The notes under the pieces were generated by a model. That model was not told where the DNA came from. It saw nothing but the letters and a program-made list of their open reading frames with translations, and searched no databases. From Calliopum simillimum (taxonomy: Eukaryota; Arthropoda; Insecta; Diptera; Lauxaniidae), in assembly GCA_951812925.1 (NCBI GenBank), contig OX638371.1, positions 84,329,697 through 84,393,696 on the forward strand: DNA of 64,000 nucleotides. The letters are read 5' to 3'. The translations under genes were made by a program, and so were the position numbers. Below, in pieces: positions 45,433 to 57,114 of the stretch (the stretch's first letter is position 1; each line of letters starts with the position of its first letter).

Positions 45433-45588
45433 ATGAAAGACTTGATCTTTTTTAGTGATCCTGAGAGTGATGTAGAAACATCAGACTCGAGTATTGATGA
45501 AAGCGATGAATATAAGAAAGAATTCATTGCAGTAGGAAATTTTAATAATAAAAAAAAAAAATTTATAAAAACTCTTTTAGTTTTTTAG
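45433..45588 (+). CDS. Possible acidic peptide, unassigned
   Basis: An ATG opens a 51-residue frame containing FFSDPESDVETSDSSIDESD, a serine/aspartate-rich stretch followed by basic residues. Such acidic starts are seen in several transposase and nuclear proteins. The frame ends in an A-rich stretch exactly where the next repeat array begins, so it may be the first part of a truncated element protein. No homology can be named. Confidence 0.15.
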   Translation: MKDLIFFSDPESDVETSDSSIDESDEYKKEFIAVGNFNNKKKKFIKTLLVF

Positions 45589-45589
45589 T

Positions 45590-46130
45590 ATCCCGGACGT
45601 TGCGGCAGGAATTTTCGAAAAGGATACATAATTAAACTTTACTAAAAAACGTATGTATCCACAAAAAAAAAAAAAAAAAAAAAAATTACCCCTATCAGTT
45701 CAGTGTTTCCCAAGTTATTAAAATTTTTAATATCCCGGACGAAGCCGAAAGCACTTTACTAGGCAACATACCTTTCCACAAAAATCACTCAAATCGGAAC
45801 AATGGTTCTCGAGTTATTAAGGTTTTTAATATACCGGACGAAGCCGAAGGAACTTTAAAAAAATAAGTTTTCAAAAACCTCAACGGGCAACGTATCTACC
45901 CATTAAAAAATCATAAAAATCGGATAATTGGTTTTCGAATAGTAGAATTCTGAAAGTTTTCCGTTTTCGATTTCTCGAGTTTGAGCCCACAGGAAAGTGG
46001 TCGAAACGATTTTTTTCCAAAAAGCGGTGGCTTAATTTCCTTGTTCAATTACCCCCTATCATTGAAATCTTTCTACAGTGCGCCCACAAGCGGGCAAGAA
46101 ATTTTCATATAAAAACATACTTTGGGACCA
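45590..46130. repeat. Second array of ~118-bp CCCGGAC units
   Basis: Units near 45592, 45733 and 45834 match those at 36998-37330 (ATCCCGGACGAAGCCGAA, GGCAAC(A/G)TA, GTTATTAA). The shared right part runs through TTTTCGATTTCTCGAGTTTG and CATTGAAATCTTTCTACAG to AAGCGGGCAAGAAA and ends near GGGACCACTGTGCGCC. The first unit reads GGACGTTGCGGCAGGAA, like the inverted unit at 36840. Confidence 0.65.
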
Positions 46131-46742
46131 CTGTGCGCCGTCTCTGATCAGAAATTGTTTTCAGATGATCTGAACAGTAATTCGATTGATTGGTCATGAG
46201 ATGACTGGATCAAAGTATTGTGATAAAAGACTGAACAGACGGCGTTATCATGACACAGAGCACTACGGAGAGTGCAGGAAATAATCAGATGACTAGATCA
46301 AAGGATTTGGTATTGTATTCTAAACTGCTCCTGGTCAGTTGTCTGTACGACTGTTCATACCTAATCTAATTTCAAGTTGAGTTGTTTTAAAAAAAAAAAA
46401 ATTATGAAAAAAATAAATGGTATGACGTTTCAGTTCTTCACTTACAAAGTACGAAATAACGTCGTAAATTCCAATTACTTAGTTTCGAATAAAAGATAAA
46501 ATTTTGATTCAATTTGAATTATTAAGTCAATAAGTCAAGAAAAAGACTTAAATGAAGCAAACTTCAAAATATGGCAAATTATCTGTATTGAAAAACCTCT
46601 TTAAAGTTGCAGATTTATTAAAACTAGAATCGCCCGATTGTTAAAATTTGACCACAAATATATTAAATGATTTTGGTACTTTTAAGACAGCTTTAGCACT
46701 TTTTTTTTGCTATTTGGTACAAAACAGAAAAGCTCATTTATT

Positions 46743-46859
46743 GTCCCCTTTCAGCCTTAACCACGTAACTGCAATTTTTTGAAATCTTCGAAAAAATTTG
46801 TCAATACGTTATATGAATTAAAAAAGTTTGTAGTTACGTGGTTAAGGCCGAAAGGGGAC
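46743..46859. mobile_element. 117-bp hairpin MITE
   Basis: GTCCCCTTTCAGCCTTAACC and ACGTAACTGCAA at the left are matched inverted by TTGTAGTTACGTGGTTAAGG and CCGAAAGGGGAC at the right: about 31-bp arms with a few mismatches and a ~55-bp AT-rich middle. It is too small to code. The CCCCTTTCAGCC start recalls piggyBac-like ends, but it is not bounded by TTAA. Confidence 0.7.
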
Positions 46860-47169
46860 GAAATGTGAAACGAAAAAAAGAAACAAAAAACATGAAGTCA
46901 GTGTCAGTTAGCTTTTTGTCTTTTTCTTTGTGCTGTATCCTCTTTTTATCCCTGTTTGACCGCGTATTTTGTCGTCGTTAATATTGAAAAATTTGCATAT
47001 AGTTTTGCCTGACTTAATGGCAAAATATTAAAATATTTTTAACTTTGTGCACATTTACACTCAAATACCTTTCTGATAGTATATTATTCGAAGTCGTCCT
47101 CCATTTCTAACATACTAAAAAAGTAGGACAAATTTTTGTCTTGCGTATTAATATGTTGATGTTACATAA

Positions 47170-47560
47170 GCAAAAATTTTAAAAATTGTCCAAAAATAAT
47201 GAAAAGTTTGAAAAATAATGAAAAATTTAAAAAAAACCGAAAAATGGTGAAAACATTAAAAATAAAAAATATTGAATAAGTCAAACAATGTCAAAAAATT
47301 ACCGAAGGAGCCGAAAGTCGGAAATTGTATAATATTGAAAACTCTTGAGAAAAGTTGAAAAATATTGAAAACCGCGAATTTTTTTTAGAGTTGCAATACA
47401 AGTAAAATGTATAAAATATACAAAATCCTGAATAGAAAAATTTTCTAGAAAAATTTAAAAAGTATCCAAAAGCTTTGAATAAAGTTCTGAAAATGCGTTG
47501 AAAAGTGAACAAAAACTAGAAGAATGTTGAAAAACTTAGAAGAATGCTAAAAACGTAAGA
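47170..47560. repeat. A-rich loose periodic repeat
   Basis: GAAAAAT, TTGAAAAA and TGAAAAA words recur every 12-20 bp over nearly 400 bp with no fixed period. It looks like low-complexity DNA on one strand. No promoter or gene is inferred. Confidence 0.4.
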
Positions 47561-47639
47561 TTTGATATGGAACTTATTTTGATTGCAAGGAATTAGTTGA
47601 TAAGAATTAATCAATGACTTGCTCAATGTGAATTACAGA

Positions 47640-50010
47640 GTTTTAACATTTCTTGCAATACATTTTCCAAAAAGTTTTCCTCTGTTAATCTTGTTATTGT
47701 TGTGTGGAATTCTTATCTGTATTACCACCATTATGTTGACGACAATATGATATTAACTTGAAAATTTCGTTATTCAATGAATATTTCCGCAAATGAAATT
47801 ATTGCATTTAACAAAAATGTTTGCATTATTTCATTATAAAAACAAAAGCGTAGATGGAATTAAAACAAGAAAACATATTTTGCTGAGGACCTGCTATAGA
47901 AGCAAAGTAAATACTCACTTACACACCTAAACGACTGTTCAAAAATAATGAAGTAAAAGCGAACAGCATCATGCCGTCTTGATTCGAACTCAACCTCAAA
48001 ATAACTAAGGGACTTGTAAACAGTTCCGCCGGTGGCGGAGTTTGTGTGTGTCTCAAACTCTTCTTCTCTTTCTTCTAACATTCGGTCACATGGAAGTGTT
48101 ATGCTTTAGAGCCGTCGTCGCACACCTGCAAACAATGGCTGCACAAAGGAAATACGTCTTCGGGACAAACAAGAAAGTAAACAATAAAGAAAATGGCGCA
48201 AAAAAAGACATAGCAAGGAGTGTACTAGAAACACCATCCAAGTTGAGAAGTCAAAGTCAAAAGCTCAAAATGCTACCGAAGGTAGCTCACGGAAAGGTGG
48301 AAATGTGCCTGGTAGCTGAATGATGAAAAAGAGCAAACGGTAAACAAGAAAAAAAAACCATAGGCAGCTATGGATGCGCTTGCACAGTGGGTCAAAGTTT
48401 GTTAATTAGTTAATATTATGTTTAACTCGATAAAGTATTTTTTATCGAAAACTTTATCATAAAAATTGAGAAACAAATGATAACTTAAAACGCAGCACTA
48501 AAAATGTTTGTTAGTACAGGCTTACCCAATTTTTCAAAATAGGTGGCAGGCACATCAATTTTTTTTTAGTGTTATGGAGAGTCAACATTTTGAAAATCAG
48601 CAACAGATAATTGGCGGTCATGGTTTATATTGATTGATTTCCTCCAATCTTCACTATTATCATCTTCTGTCGAACGAAATTAACGCATAATTTATTTTGT
48701 AGAGATTTGAAATTTAAGTATACAAATTTTCACTTTATATCTGATTCCGGAACGTTTCAACCTACTGTATTCAACATTGACTGCAGCAACCATCGTCATC
48801 AACACACTTGAGCCAAAACTAAGCATACTATCAAGTTAAGCTGCAGTGCGCTCCAAAAAATACTCGGAAATGCTTAAAAAAAAAAAATAGAAAATAAGGA
48901 TCAAAAGGTTTGCCCAAGCTTACAGAGGACATAAAGAGCGCACAGGTAAAGACGTTGCCTTTGGCGCAAGGAACCAGTCGTTGCACAAACTGACAGCAGT
49001 AGCGATGGGAGTGCATCAGTAAAGTGACGCAACATGGTTGTTGCCATTTAACTAGCAGCTACACTACAACAATGGCAACAACAACACCTTCTAGTGTAGA
49101 ATGACAAAGTCAGAAGATGATTTTACTTAGCGCGAATAGGTTGTTGCATTTGCTGCTACTGCTGCTGTTGCGTTGTAAGGCAAACAAACATGACAACGCA
49201 GCATTTCCTTGTTGCTTCTCTCTGACTTTGTTTGTTTATTTTTGTGGGCGTGTCGCACGCCATTAAATGACTGTAAAATAAACTGATGATTGAAGAAAAG
49301 TCAACTTAGTAGATAATGTTCTAAGAATATTAAGGAATTAAGGGAAACCTAACGGCGACTACGATAGGAAGCGGTAAAAACAGAAGCAACAACACTGATA
49401 CGAGTAGCATTGAGGATGGATGCCTTTAGCAAAAGTATTTTTTTTTTGTATTTATTTTTTTCAATTTAGATCGGAACAAATAAGAAAACCTGTAAGTTTT
49501 CAGTGTTTGTAATTTGCTTTATTAAATGTACATGCTGTTTTGTGCAGTCTTAATTTATATTTTTTAAATTGTATCGAAAAGGCGATAGGTGGGACTGAGA
49601 GGCTATTCGAAGATACTTAATAATTCAAGTGATTAGTAACTAAATTTTGTTAAAAAAAATTATAACAACTTAAAAACTACGTCTTCTACCAACCAGTACT
49701 AGTCCGACTTCAATCCCTTTTGCATACAAGCAACTGTTCTTTTTTGTGTACGAAACTTCAATTGGCCCCTTATGCATTACTTCGACACTAGTCCGGGTCT
49801 AGTTGTGGTATGGAAGCAGTTACTTCACAACTAGTCTAAAACCAATTGTTTCGTGTGCAGTCCTCCTATAGTAATGCACGTATTTTAAAATTTTTTATGT
49901 CAATTTGTATTTTCACATAAATTAAATAAAAAAAAAAATAAAAATTAGGAAAACAATGAAACTAAAATTTTATGTCAAATTACTTGTATGTATGTATTCT
50001 CCTTTAGCTC
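47640..50010. other. Low-copy-looking non-coding DNA
   Basis: Includes CTG/CAA tracts at 49050-49180 and several moderate open frames without known motifs. At 47970-48000 the complement of TTGATTCGAACTCAACC resembles a B box, but no matching A box or cloverleaf is evident. 49680-49870 has repeated ACTAGTC words. No gene is supported. Confidence 0.35.
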
Positions 50011-50062
50011 CTAGGAGGAGCATAGGGCCAATATGAAACATCTCCATTTGTCGCGATCCCTT
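50011..50062 (-). pseudogene. LINE ORF2 C-terminal tail, short
   Basis: The minus strand reads RDKWRCFILALCSS then TAG, nearly the same as the tail at 2600-2652 (RDKWRRFIFALCSS). The nucleotide match continues past the stop for a few bases (GGAG(C/T)TA(A/C)AGGA). It is the 3' remnant of a LINE of the same family in the opposite orientation. Confidence 0.6.
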
Positions 50063-50890
50063 GAAAAAAATTATTTCAAAAGCAAATAACAAAAATTTTA
50101 GTTTGTTTTCGTCACGATTCAAATTTATCTGCGCCTACAAACTGATATCGAAGTGGCCCGCACTGCATCCCTTTTTAACTAGTTTCGAGCAAGTAGTAAC
50201 AGTGAGCTAGTGTTTTTTGTAGACTGTCTCATAGACCAGCGCTTTCAAATGCACTTATCTGTTTAAGCGTATCTGTTTTTATTTTCGAGATACAGAGTAA
50301 AAGTTTTTGCCAATAAGTTATGTTTTTCAACTTTTCTTATTCTATTCAAATGTTGTATTGAAAATACGGGTCTTTGTATGGAAACTATTATTTGCTACTC
50401 TGTAATATTCACCACTTCCGTGACAAAAGGTAATTTATTTTAGCCAAAAGTTTCAGACACCCATGAACTACTTCATAAGTTTTGCGTTTTTTTCCAATTG
50501 TTTTCGAGTTATCATCCATTGCATAAGTATCCCAAATCCATATAAATATAAATAGTCCTTTCTATGAAGTTAAAAAATCTGTATGTGTAATATAGCTTCA
50601 AAAATCGGCTTGAAACAACGATTTCTGCACTTTCAAGAGAGATATCTTAGAATCCTAATGCAATCGAAAAACGTAAGCTTGGATTCGTAAAAGGGAGATT
50701 TTTGAACTTCATAATTAGCATCAAATTCCGGAATGTAAAAAGATTGTAGGATGCAAAAAATTCATGACTTACATATATATTAAATTCCCAATTATATACG
50801 TTAGGGTATTTCTCTAAATATGCAAGCAATTTTACATGTTAATGCACAACATAACGATCTTTTTTTAAAGAAAATTAAACTTAGTTATTG

Positions 50891-51198
50891 ATCCAACAAG
50901 ATGGAGCCACAGCACATAGTGCAGCAATGGACATTATTAGTGAATTTTTTCAGTGACAGAATTATTTCGAGAAATTCTGATTTTGCTTCGCCTTTCCATT
51001 CCCCAGATTTAGCATTGACTGACTTCTTTTTCTCAGTGACGGTCTTTCTCGCATAAGCCACAAATCCTTAACCAAAATATTCGTGTAGAGAAAACATATT
51101 TGGAGAATAAAACGTTGAATAATGTAATGCAAAATACGTACATTAAAAATAGCCTTATGCGTCAACGAGAAAATGGAGGTCATTTAAATAATATTAGT
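50891..51198 (+). pseudogene. Mariner-like transposase of the DD41D type, fragment
   Basis: Plus-strand reading: IQQDGATAHSAAMDII, then after a one-base frameshift FSDRIISRNSDF and HSPDLALTDFFF, and after another break KTYLENKTLNNVMQN and ENGGHLNNI. These match the catalytic core (QQDGATAHT... R.ISR..D..WP.RSPDL...DFF) and C-terminus (R.GGHL..hhF) of mariner-like enzymes in insects. The two acidic residues are 39 apart here, against 41 in relatives as I recall them. The N-terminus is absent and a MITE cuts the end. Confidence 0.7.
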
Positions 51199-51891
51199 CG
51201 TATTCACGATCCTGTTGCATCGTAGCAAATGCAAAATTATTTGAAATTACAAAAACAAATTCTATTGATTTTTCAAAAGCAAGAGTCTTGTAAGCAAGAC
51301 AAAAACCTATTGCACACTTGAATTGCTAGACTCCATTGTGAATATTTTCCTTTTTTCATGCGTGATTGGCAACACAATTTCAAAACTGCTTACTGACATT
51401 TGTATTTTTGACATTTGTTTTGAAATTTAAAAATTATTGTAAATAAATAAATTAAATTTAATTTGATTATGGTATTTTTTAAGTTCAATTTGCTTTTGAA
51501 TTAAACACACCGTAATATATACAACGACAAGAACTAAGACATCGCACAATAGTTTTTTCCCCATTGCTTTATGTTGTTTGCAATGTTCAGCCTACGTTCA
51601 AAAGAAGAAATTCATGCTGCCGCCAAAAATAACTAATTTTTGTAAAAATTGTAGAAGCGAATTCCTTAATAAATGTTATTTTTCTTTTTAATAAAGTTTA
51701 AAAATTCATATAATGCAAAATTAAATTTCAAAAAATTTTAAATTTAAATATTTGTATGACAAGCAAAACAAAAAACAGCTGTTCTGAATTGTTTGCAATA
51801 GCCATTTACAACAGTATATGCTCACAATCATAAACTCTTGCAAATTTTCATTTGCTACGATGCAACAAGATCGTGAATACGGTTATTATTT
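51199..51891. mobile_element. MITE with CGTATTCACGATC ends
   Basis: CGTATTCACGATCCTGTTGC plus ATCGTAGCAAATG at the left is matched inverted at 51853-51891 by CATTTGCTACGATGCAACAA and GATCGTGAATACG, with one mismatch over about 33 bp. The 693-bp body is AT-rich and non-coding. It lies directly after the DD41D transposase scrap, so it probably inserted at the 3' end of that gene. Confidence 0.75.
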
Positions 51892-51926
51892 TCCACATTT
51901 AGGTAGAAAAAAAAAAAAAAAAATAT

Positions 51927-53185
51927 TCAGGCATGTTCCAAATTCCGAAGTGGAATTGCTTCAGAAACGGAATTGCTTCAGAAACGGAATTATATTCCAC
52001 TTCGGAATCGAATTGCTGTTCCAGAATCCGAATGAATTGACAAATTCGAAATTAAGTTCGAATCCGATTAAAACTTCATTCATATGTCAACAAAAAATAA
52101 ATTCAGTTTGTTGTTAGTTATATAAAAATAGAAAAAGACGTATTTTAAAAAGAAAAAAGAAAAACGTGTTCTGTTGTGCTGGCGGCGTTTTTATTTGAAA
52201 ATCAGCAAGAGGACACAGCAATACTTTGGAATTGCCAGATTCTGCGCAAGTAGCGCTTCGTTTAGGGAAATGTAGCTAGGTTATTAATTTTTGAACTGGT
52301 TATTTGCAGATTTATTGCACTATATTGTACCAACAAAGCTGTGTTTCGTAATGACTTAACTGAAACAGAAACCTTTTTTTCGCCACAGCTCATAATTTGC
52401 TACTGGGTGACGCTTGATATCTGATTGAATGCTTTTTACTTACTTACACCTTAAAGAAGTCCACAACCAGGGTCAGTGAAACACTGAATAGATCTTTTAA
52501 TTACGAAATTCACTAAATCTAGAATAGAGCTGTAATTTTCCATCCGATCTTCGTTCGAAAGAGCTCGATATTTTTTTAATAAAATATTTTATTGATAAAA
52601 ATAATAAAACGTAAACTTTTAACTTTTTTGGTCGGAAAACGTCTTGGCATGTTATTTAGGGATACTCTTTTTTAAAGGTTTATAATTTAGAAAGGAAGGA
52701 TTTAACTATAAAATGGTTAAATAGTGGCTTTTTTGTTATGTAGTTTTAAGCAGTTCTAAAAGTTTAGTTTTGCACTTCTGAGCAAGGATAACTCAGAATC
52801 CTGACTTGATAAAAAAAAATCAAGTGGAGAGATATCCTATTCTACTATAAACGGTCATAAAAACCAAGAACGGAAGACCATGGTTGGACAGGATGGAGGG
52901 TAACATCCTGGCAACATCCAATTTCTTGTTAACTATAAAAATCTGAGCTAAGTTTGCGGTACTCATACTATGTAGACTCAAGAATTTTTCAATTTCACAA
53001 ACTGTCAACTGTTTAGATTGATTTCACAAAAAATTTTTGAACGTCGGAATGCAGAACATCAAATATTTTAAACAAATCCGTTCGAAATTCCAATCGGAAT
53101 TCATTTCGGAACTTTGGAATACACAACACCAATTATCGGAAACAAATCCACTTCCGAACACAATCGGATTCTAGAACATACCTGA
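51927..53185. mobile_element. Inverted-repeat element with CAGG(C/T)ATGTTC ends
   Basis: TCAGGCATGTTCCAAATTCC at the left and, inverted, TCAGGTATGTTCTAGAATCC at the right (to 53185) form the ends. Both subterminal regions are rich in TTCCGAA/TCGGAAT words (CCACTTCGGAATCGAATTGC at 51998; CAATCGGAATTCATTTCGG at 53090). No transposase. It contains an 18-bp duplication GGAATTGCTTCAGAAAC at 51952/51967. Confidence 0.55.
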
Positions 53186-53520
53186 TTATATATAAAATAA
53201 ATTATACTAACCGTTGAAAAAAATCAAGTAAAATATTGAAAACTACAAAAGTTTAACCGAATTTTCAATAATAAATATATGTTATTACGAAAATTTCGGG
53301 CTTTTGAGGACCAAGATCGGATGAAAAATTACAGCTCGTTTCTAGAATAAGTGAATGAACAAATGAAATTCTTGTTCTGTTAATTAAGAAGGCATTATTT
53401 TAGTAGGTCCACTCTTTCAAACTAGAACTGAGTTGTCATTTTTCATCCGATCTTGGTCTGCAAAAGCTCGCAACTTTCATAATTGAATATTTTATTCATA
53501 AAAATAATAAAACTTGAACG
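52511..53520. repeat. Three copies of a TTTCATCCGATCTTGGT repeat
   Basis: The sequence around GAGCTGTAATTTTCCATCCG and ATCTTCGTTC (52525) returns inverted at 53308-53345 and direct at 53430-53465. The first copy lies inside the 51927 element and the other two outside it, so two insertion events overlap. AATAAAATATTTTATTGATA follows copy one and a similar run follows copy three. Confidence 0.5.
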
Positions 53521-54990
53521 GTTGAACAAATGTGAAATATAAGTGGGATTCCAATGCCTTTTTGGAACTTAATTTTTTTTTCAAACAATTAAAAAATTAA
53601 AAAAGGAATAGTTAAACGGGTGGCGACATATTCCTTATGGGACAACGTTACAGCGTTCGTGTTTTTAACGTCAAGTATCTCAAAATCTACCCAATTTTGA
53701 CCATGGATTTGGATTCTACGCCGAGTGTTTCTTCAGAAATTACCTTCAGCTGCCCTGCAAAAAAATCTTTGTTGTGGTCATAACTTATAATTGCAAATTT
53801 TTCGAAATTCACCGAAATGAAGTACCTCTACAAATTTTCATTTTTTATCCACCCTAATTTATGTACATACATGAATACATTCATTTAATATATTCAAGTA
53901 AAAACTTATACGTACAATAGAACAAAAATTAAATTTAATTGATCTAATTAAATTTAAATCACAAACAGCAGTCATATGAAAAATCATAAAATTTGCAAAG
54001 GAACAAACAAAAGGATCAATCACGTGTGTAAATAAGCAGACAAATAAATAAAATAAATATTCAATAAGATTAAAATACCAATTGCAAAAACAATAATAAA
54101 AAATTTACAATAATAATTTATGCAATTTTATCCCCCTTGATTGAAATGTTAAACAACAAAAGATGTTCAATAATGAATGATTGCATCAATGATGTAATTA
54201 GGGTGCAGAAGAAAAGTGATACTGATTGTGAATAAAAAAAAAAACATAAATAAAATAAACGAATGTTCTGAATACAAATCAAATGATACGAAGTGTGGTA
54301 TAGAAGCTAGGGATGCTCTTAGTAAAGTTAAAATTTTTATTTTAAATCTTTAAACTCGAGCAAATGTTAAAATTAAAAACTATTTGGATGCATTATATAG
54401 TGGTAAGTTGCTATGAAAATTAAAAAAAAAAATTCTAGTTTTTAAACTTTTGATCCACCCTAAATTAAATAGATACGATTTTCCATGCGTACCTGTTAGT
54501 GCTGTTCGATGCACAACTGTTGTATTGTTTGTAAATGTAATTAAATTTGCATATATGTATGGTTTGCAAGGATAAACACAACTACAACCACATCATCGTC
54601 GTCTACCGGAATAATATAATAATAACTAAGTAAAACATAAAACAATAAGATTAAAAGATGAGTTGCTTGCTCAAGCATCAAAAGTCGATTTGATTTAAAT
54701 TATGCATGAAAATGGAATTTACATAAAAAGCATTTAAATCTTCATACTGGATTAAGTTTACATAACATTACTATTTTGTCCATCCTACTCTCAGTATATA
54801 TTCATTTCATTATTTTATTTTCAATTTAAAAATCAAAAGCCATGAAAGCTTATTGAATTTTTCCAAATATCTATTAAGCTTTTCTACAAAAATTACACAG
54901 CTCTTAAAAGAAAACGTTGGAATTGTGAGTAGTTTCGAACTTATGGCGTACTTAATCTGAAAATGATTTTTAAAGGGATATGTTGCCATG
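53521..54990. other. AT-rich DNA without a recognised feature
   Basis: Very AT-rich, dominated by A tracts and TAAATAAA words. No open frame with a known motif, no inverted ends noticed. Confidence 0.4.
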
Positions 54991-54994
54991 GGTT

Positions 54995-55550
54995 AATTTT
55001 GGCCACGTTTCATGCCTCACAAAATTAATTTACCATATCATAAATATTTAACGGACATGGATGAGAATTTGTTACCGTTTTGGAGCATTTGACTATTGCA
55101 TCTCCCATTTTTTTGAAATTTTTTTGTCTTTTAGTACTAGTTGAGATTAGCATCTATGATTTTTTTTTAATTTTTTTGATCTGGCCGTTTCAGAGATATG
55201 AATTTTCAAAAAAAAAAAAAAAAAAAAACAAAAAAACAACATATAGTAGTCATTTGAAATGCTCATAACTCCGTCAATAGTCAGTTTTGTAAGGAAATTT
55301 TTATAAAAGAAGCAAACATTTTTATCAAATATAATTTTCACTAAATTTTCAACTTTTAAGCTACTAAATGTTGTTTTTGCGGTTTTTTTAGTTTTTTGAA
55401 AATTTATATCTCTGAAACGCTCGATGAAAAAAATTTAAAAAAATCATAGATGTTAACCTCAACTAAAGTCAAATGCTATCAGAAACAACATGTAATGCCT
55501 CATTTATAGATAGTGCCAGGAAAAAATAAATTTCTGTCATGCCATGAAAC
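54995..55550. mobile_element. Foldback element, about 0.56 kb
   Basis: GCATTTGACTATTGC to TAGTTGAGATTAGCATCTAT and GATTTTTTT (55085-55170) are inverted at 55420-55490 as AAAAAATCATAGATGTTAAC and CTCAACTAAAGTCAAATGC. The inner pair CGTTTCAGAGATATGAATTT and AAATTTATATCTCTGAAACG is almost perfect. Outer ends near GTTTCATG are weak, so the limits are approximate. No coding content. Confidence 0.6.
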
Positions 55551-55569
55551 TACCCGACAAGAAATTAGT

Positions 55570-56720
55570 TTAGGAATTCCGGATTAGGATCAGATCCAGA
55601 TCAGTTATTCCTTAATACGGCCATCTGATCAGTTCCTCATCAAAATCTGATACCAAAAATCTTAATATGGTGCTAGCGCGTTGTTTAAATCAATGGTGTC
55701 AGCGTATAACAAAAGTGAGCCAATTTTGGCTCGACCAACAACATCAATATTTCTGAACAACAATCACAAAAATAATTTTCGTTGTTTTTTTTTTTCACGC
55801 TCGTCAAAATTTCGCGTTTTTGTTGCTTTTTTTGCGTACACAGAAAATAGAACTCGAACCAACATAAAACAACAACAACGACTACGTCGCATCAAAAACA
55901 AAAACAACAAACAATATGGGTATTAATGCGTTGATGCGCAGTTGCGAAAATGCAAGTCTTTTACGCACTAACGTCTGAATGTTCAATGCGAATATTTTCA
56001 TCATCAGAAATTGCAGAAGTAGTGCGAAATTTTCGGCAATGTGTTTGTTGTTTTACAAATGTCAAACTTGCGCAAACCGCACTTCCGCAACGACGCAAGA
56101 GCATTGCGCATCAACGCGTGAATACCCCTACTTTTTGTGTGTTGTTGTAAAGGAGGCATGAGAAAGCAACAAAAATTGTTTTTGTGATAGTTGTAATTCG
56201 AATTTGTAGTTTTTGTAAATTTTGCGCTGACTGCGCTGCATGCGCTTGGCTCAGTGATTTGAAAACGCTGACACCCTTGGTTTAAATCAGTATTGCATCA
56301 AATCCTTAGAACTAAATCGCAGTAAGGAATTTAATTCATTTAACCTAGTACTTTTGTAACTAATACATATTTCATATCAAAACGACCACAGAAAGCTTTC
56401 TCAAACCCATTTTAATTTATACCATAACAAATGCATATGAAAAATCAAACATATTAATCAAAGCTACAAAATGTTTTAGGAAAGCGTTTTGTGACCGAAT
56501 GAAATTAAAATTAATTTGTATGGGTATGATCCGTTCCTTAAAACTTCATGGGATCCGGATCGTATCCGCTCAAAAAGGATCAGGTCCGTTTCATATGAGA
56601 TGTGACGTTTATTCGTCATTGTCGGATCAGAAAGCCTGACTCATTCCTGATCATTCTTCAGGCAAGCCTGATCCGAATTTGCAGTTGGGTACTCGGATTT
56701 TTATGCTCAGTATGGAGACC
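55570..56720. repeat. Region bracketed by GATCAGATCC-rich segments
   Basis: GGATTAGGATCAGATCCAGA at 55580 and ATCCGGATCGTATCCGCTC, GGATCAGGTCCG, CCTGATCATTCTTCAGGCA and GCCTGATCCGAATT at 56550-56695 share many GGATCxG words in both orientations. This suggests the ends of one decayed inverted-repeat element with about 0.9 kb of unrelated DNA between, including CAACAA tracts at 55735-55915. Exact ends were not determined. Confidence 0.35.
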
Positions 56721-56828
56721 TCTTATTATTAGTTTTGCGGAAAATTTAATTCTCTACAAAAAGTTTTCCAATAAAAAAATTTCGAGTTTTTGCTTTGTTC
56801 GCTAGATATATTGAAACTATTAACGGTA

Positions 56829-57100
56829 TTACCTTTGGCCTGGCAGGAAAATAATATACCCTACACTGCAGTATTTTGAAAATTTTGCTTGTACGGTAGC
56901 TGCCACGCCTTCTTGACTGAATTCACTTAGTTTTTGCTTAAATTTTGCACTAACTTGCTCAGTTTTCTCAAAAATTGTATTTCCACTTACACCCAGCCAG
57001 CCTGCATACCTGGCACGCCTCCTTACCTGCCTTGTAAACAGAAGAACAACGTAAATATACCCTGAGTGTAGGGTACAAAAAAAATTTTTTAAAATCGGAG
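56829..57100. repeat. Shortened mini-me/DINE-like element
   Basis: Shares with the next element the start TTTGGCCTGGC...ATACCCTACACTGCAGTA, the GCTGCCACGCC motif, a CAGCCAGCC stub at 56993 and the end ATATACCCTGAGTGTAGGGTA. The repeat core between them is largely missing. It is directly followed by the longer copy, so the two are tandem. Confidence 0.6.
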
Positions 57101-57114
57101 ATGCAAAAGAAAAA

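Noticed and set aside
47965..48040. tRNA or SINE from the B-box-like GAGTTCGAATCAA on the minus strand
   Set aside because: No convincing A box at the right distance and no second copy.
48042..48323. 93-codon frame with a basic C-terminal half
   Set aside because: No motif, no splice context I can defend, and it starts within a possible tRNA-like scrap.
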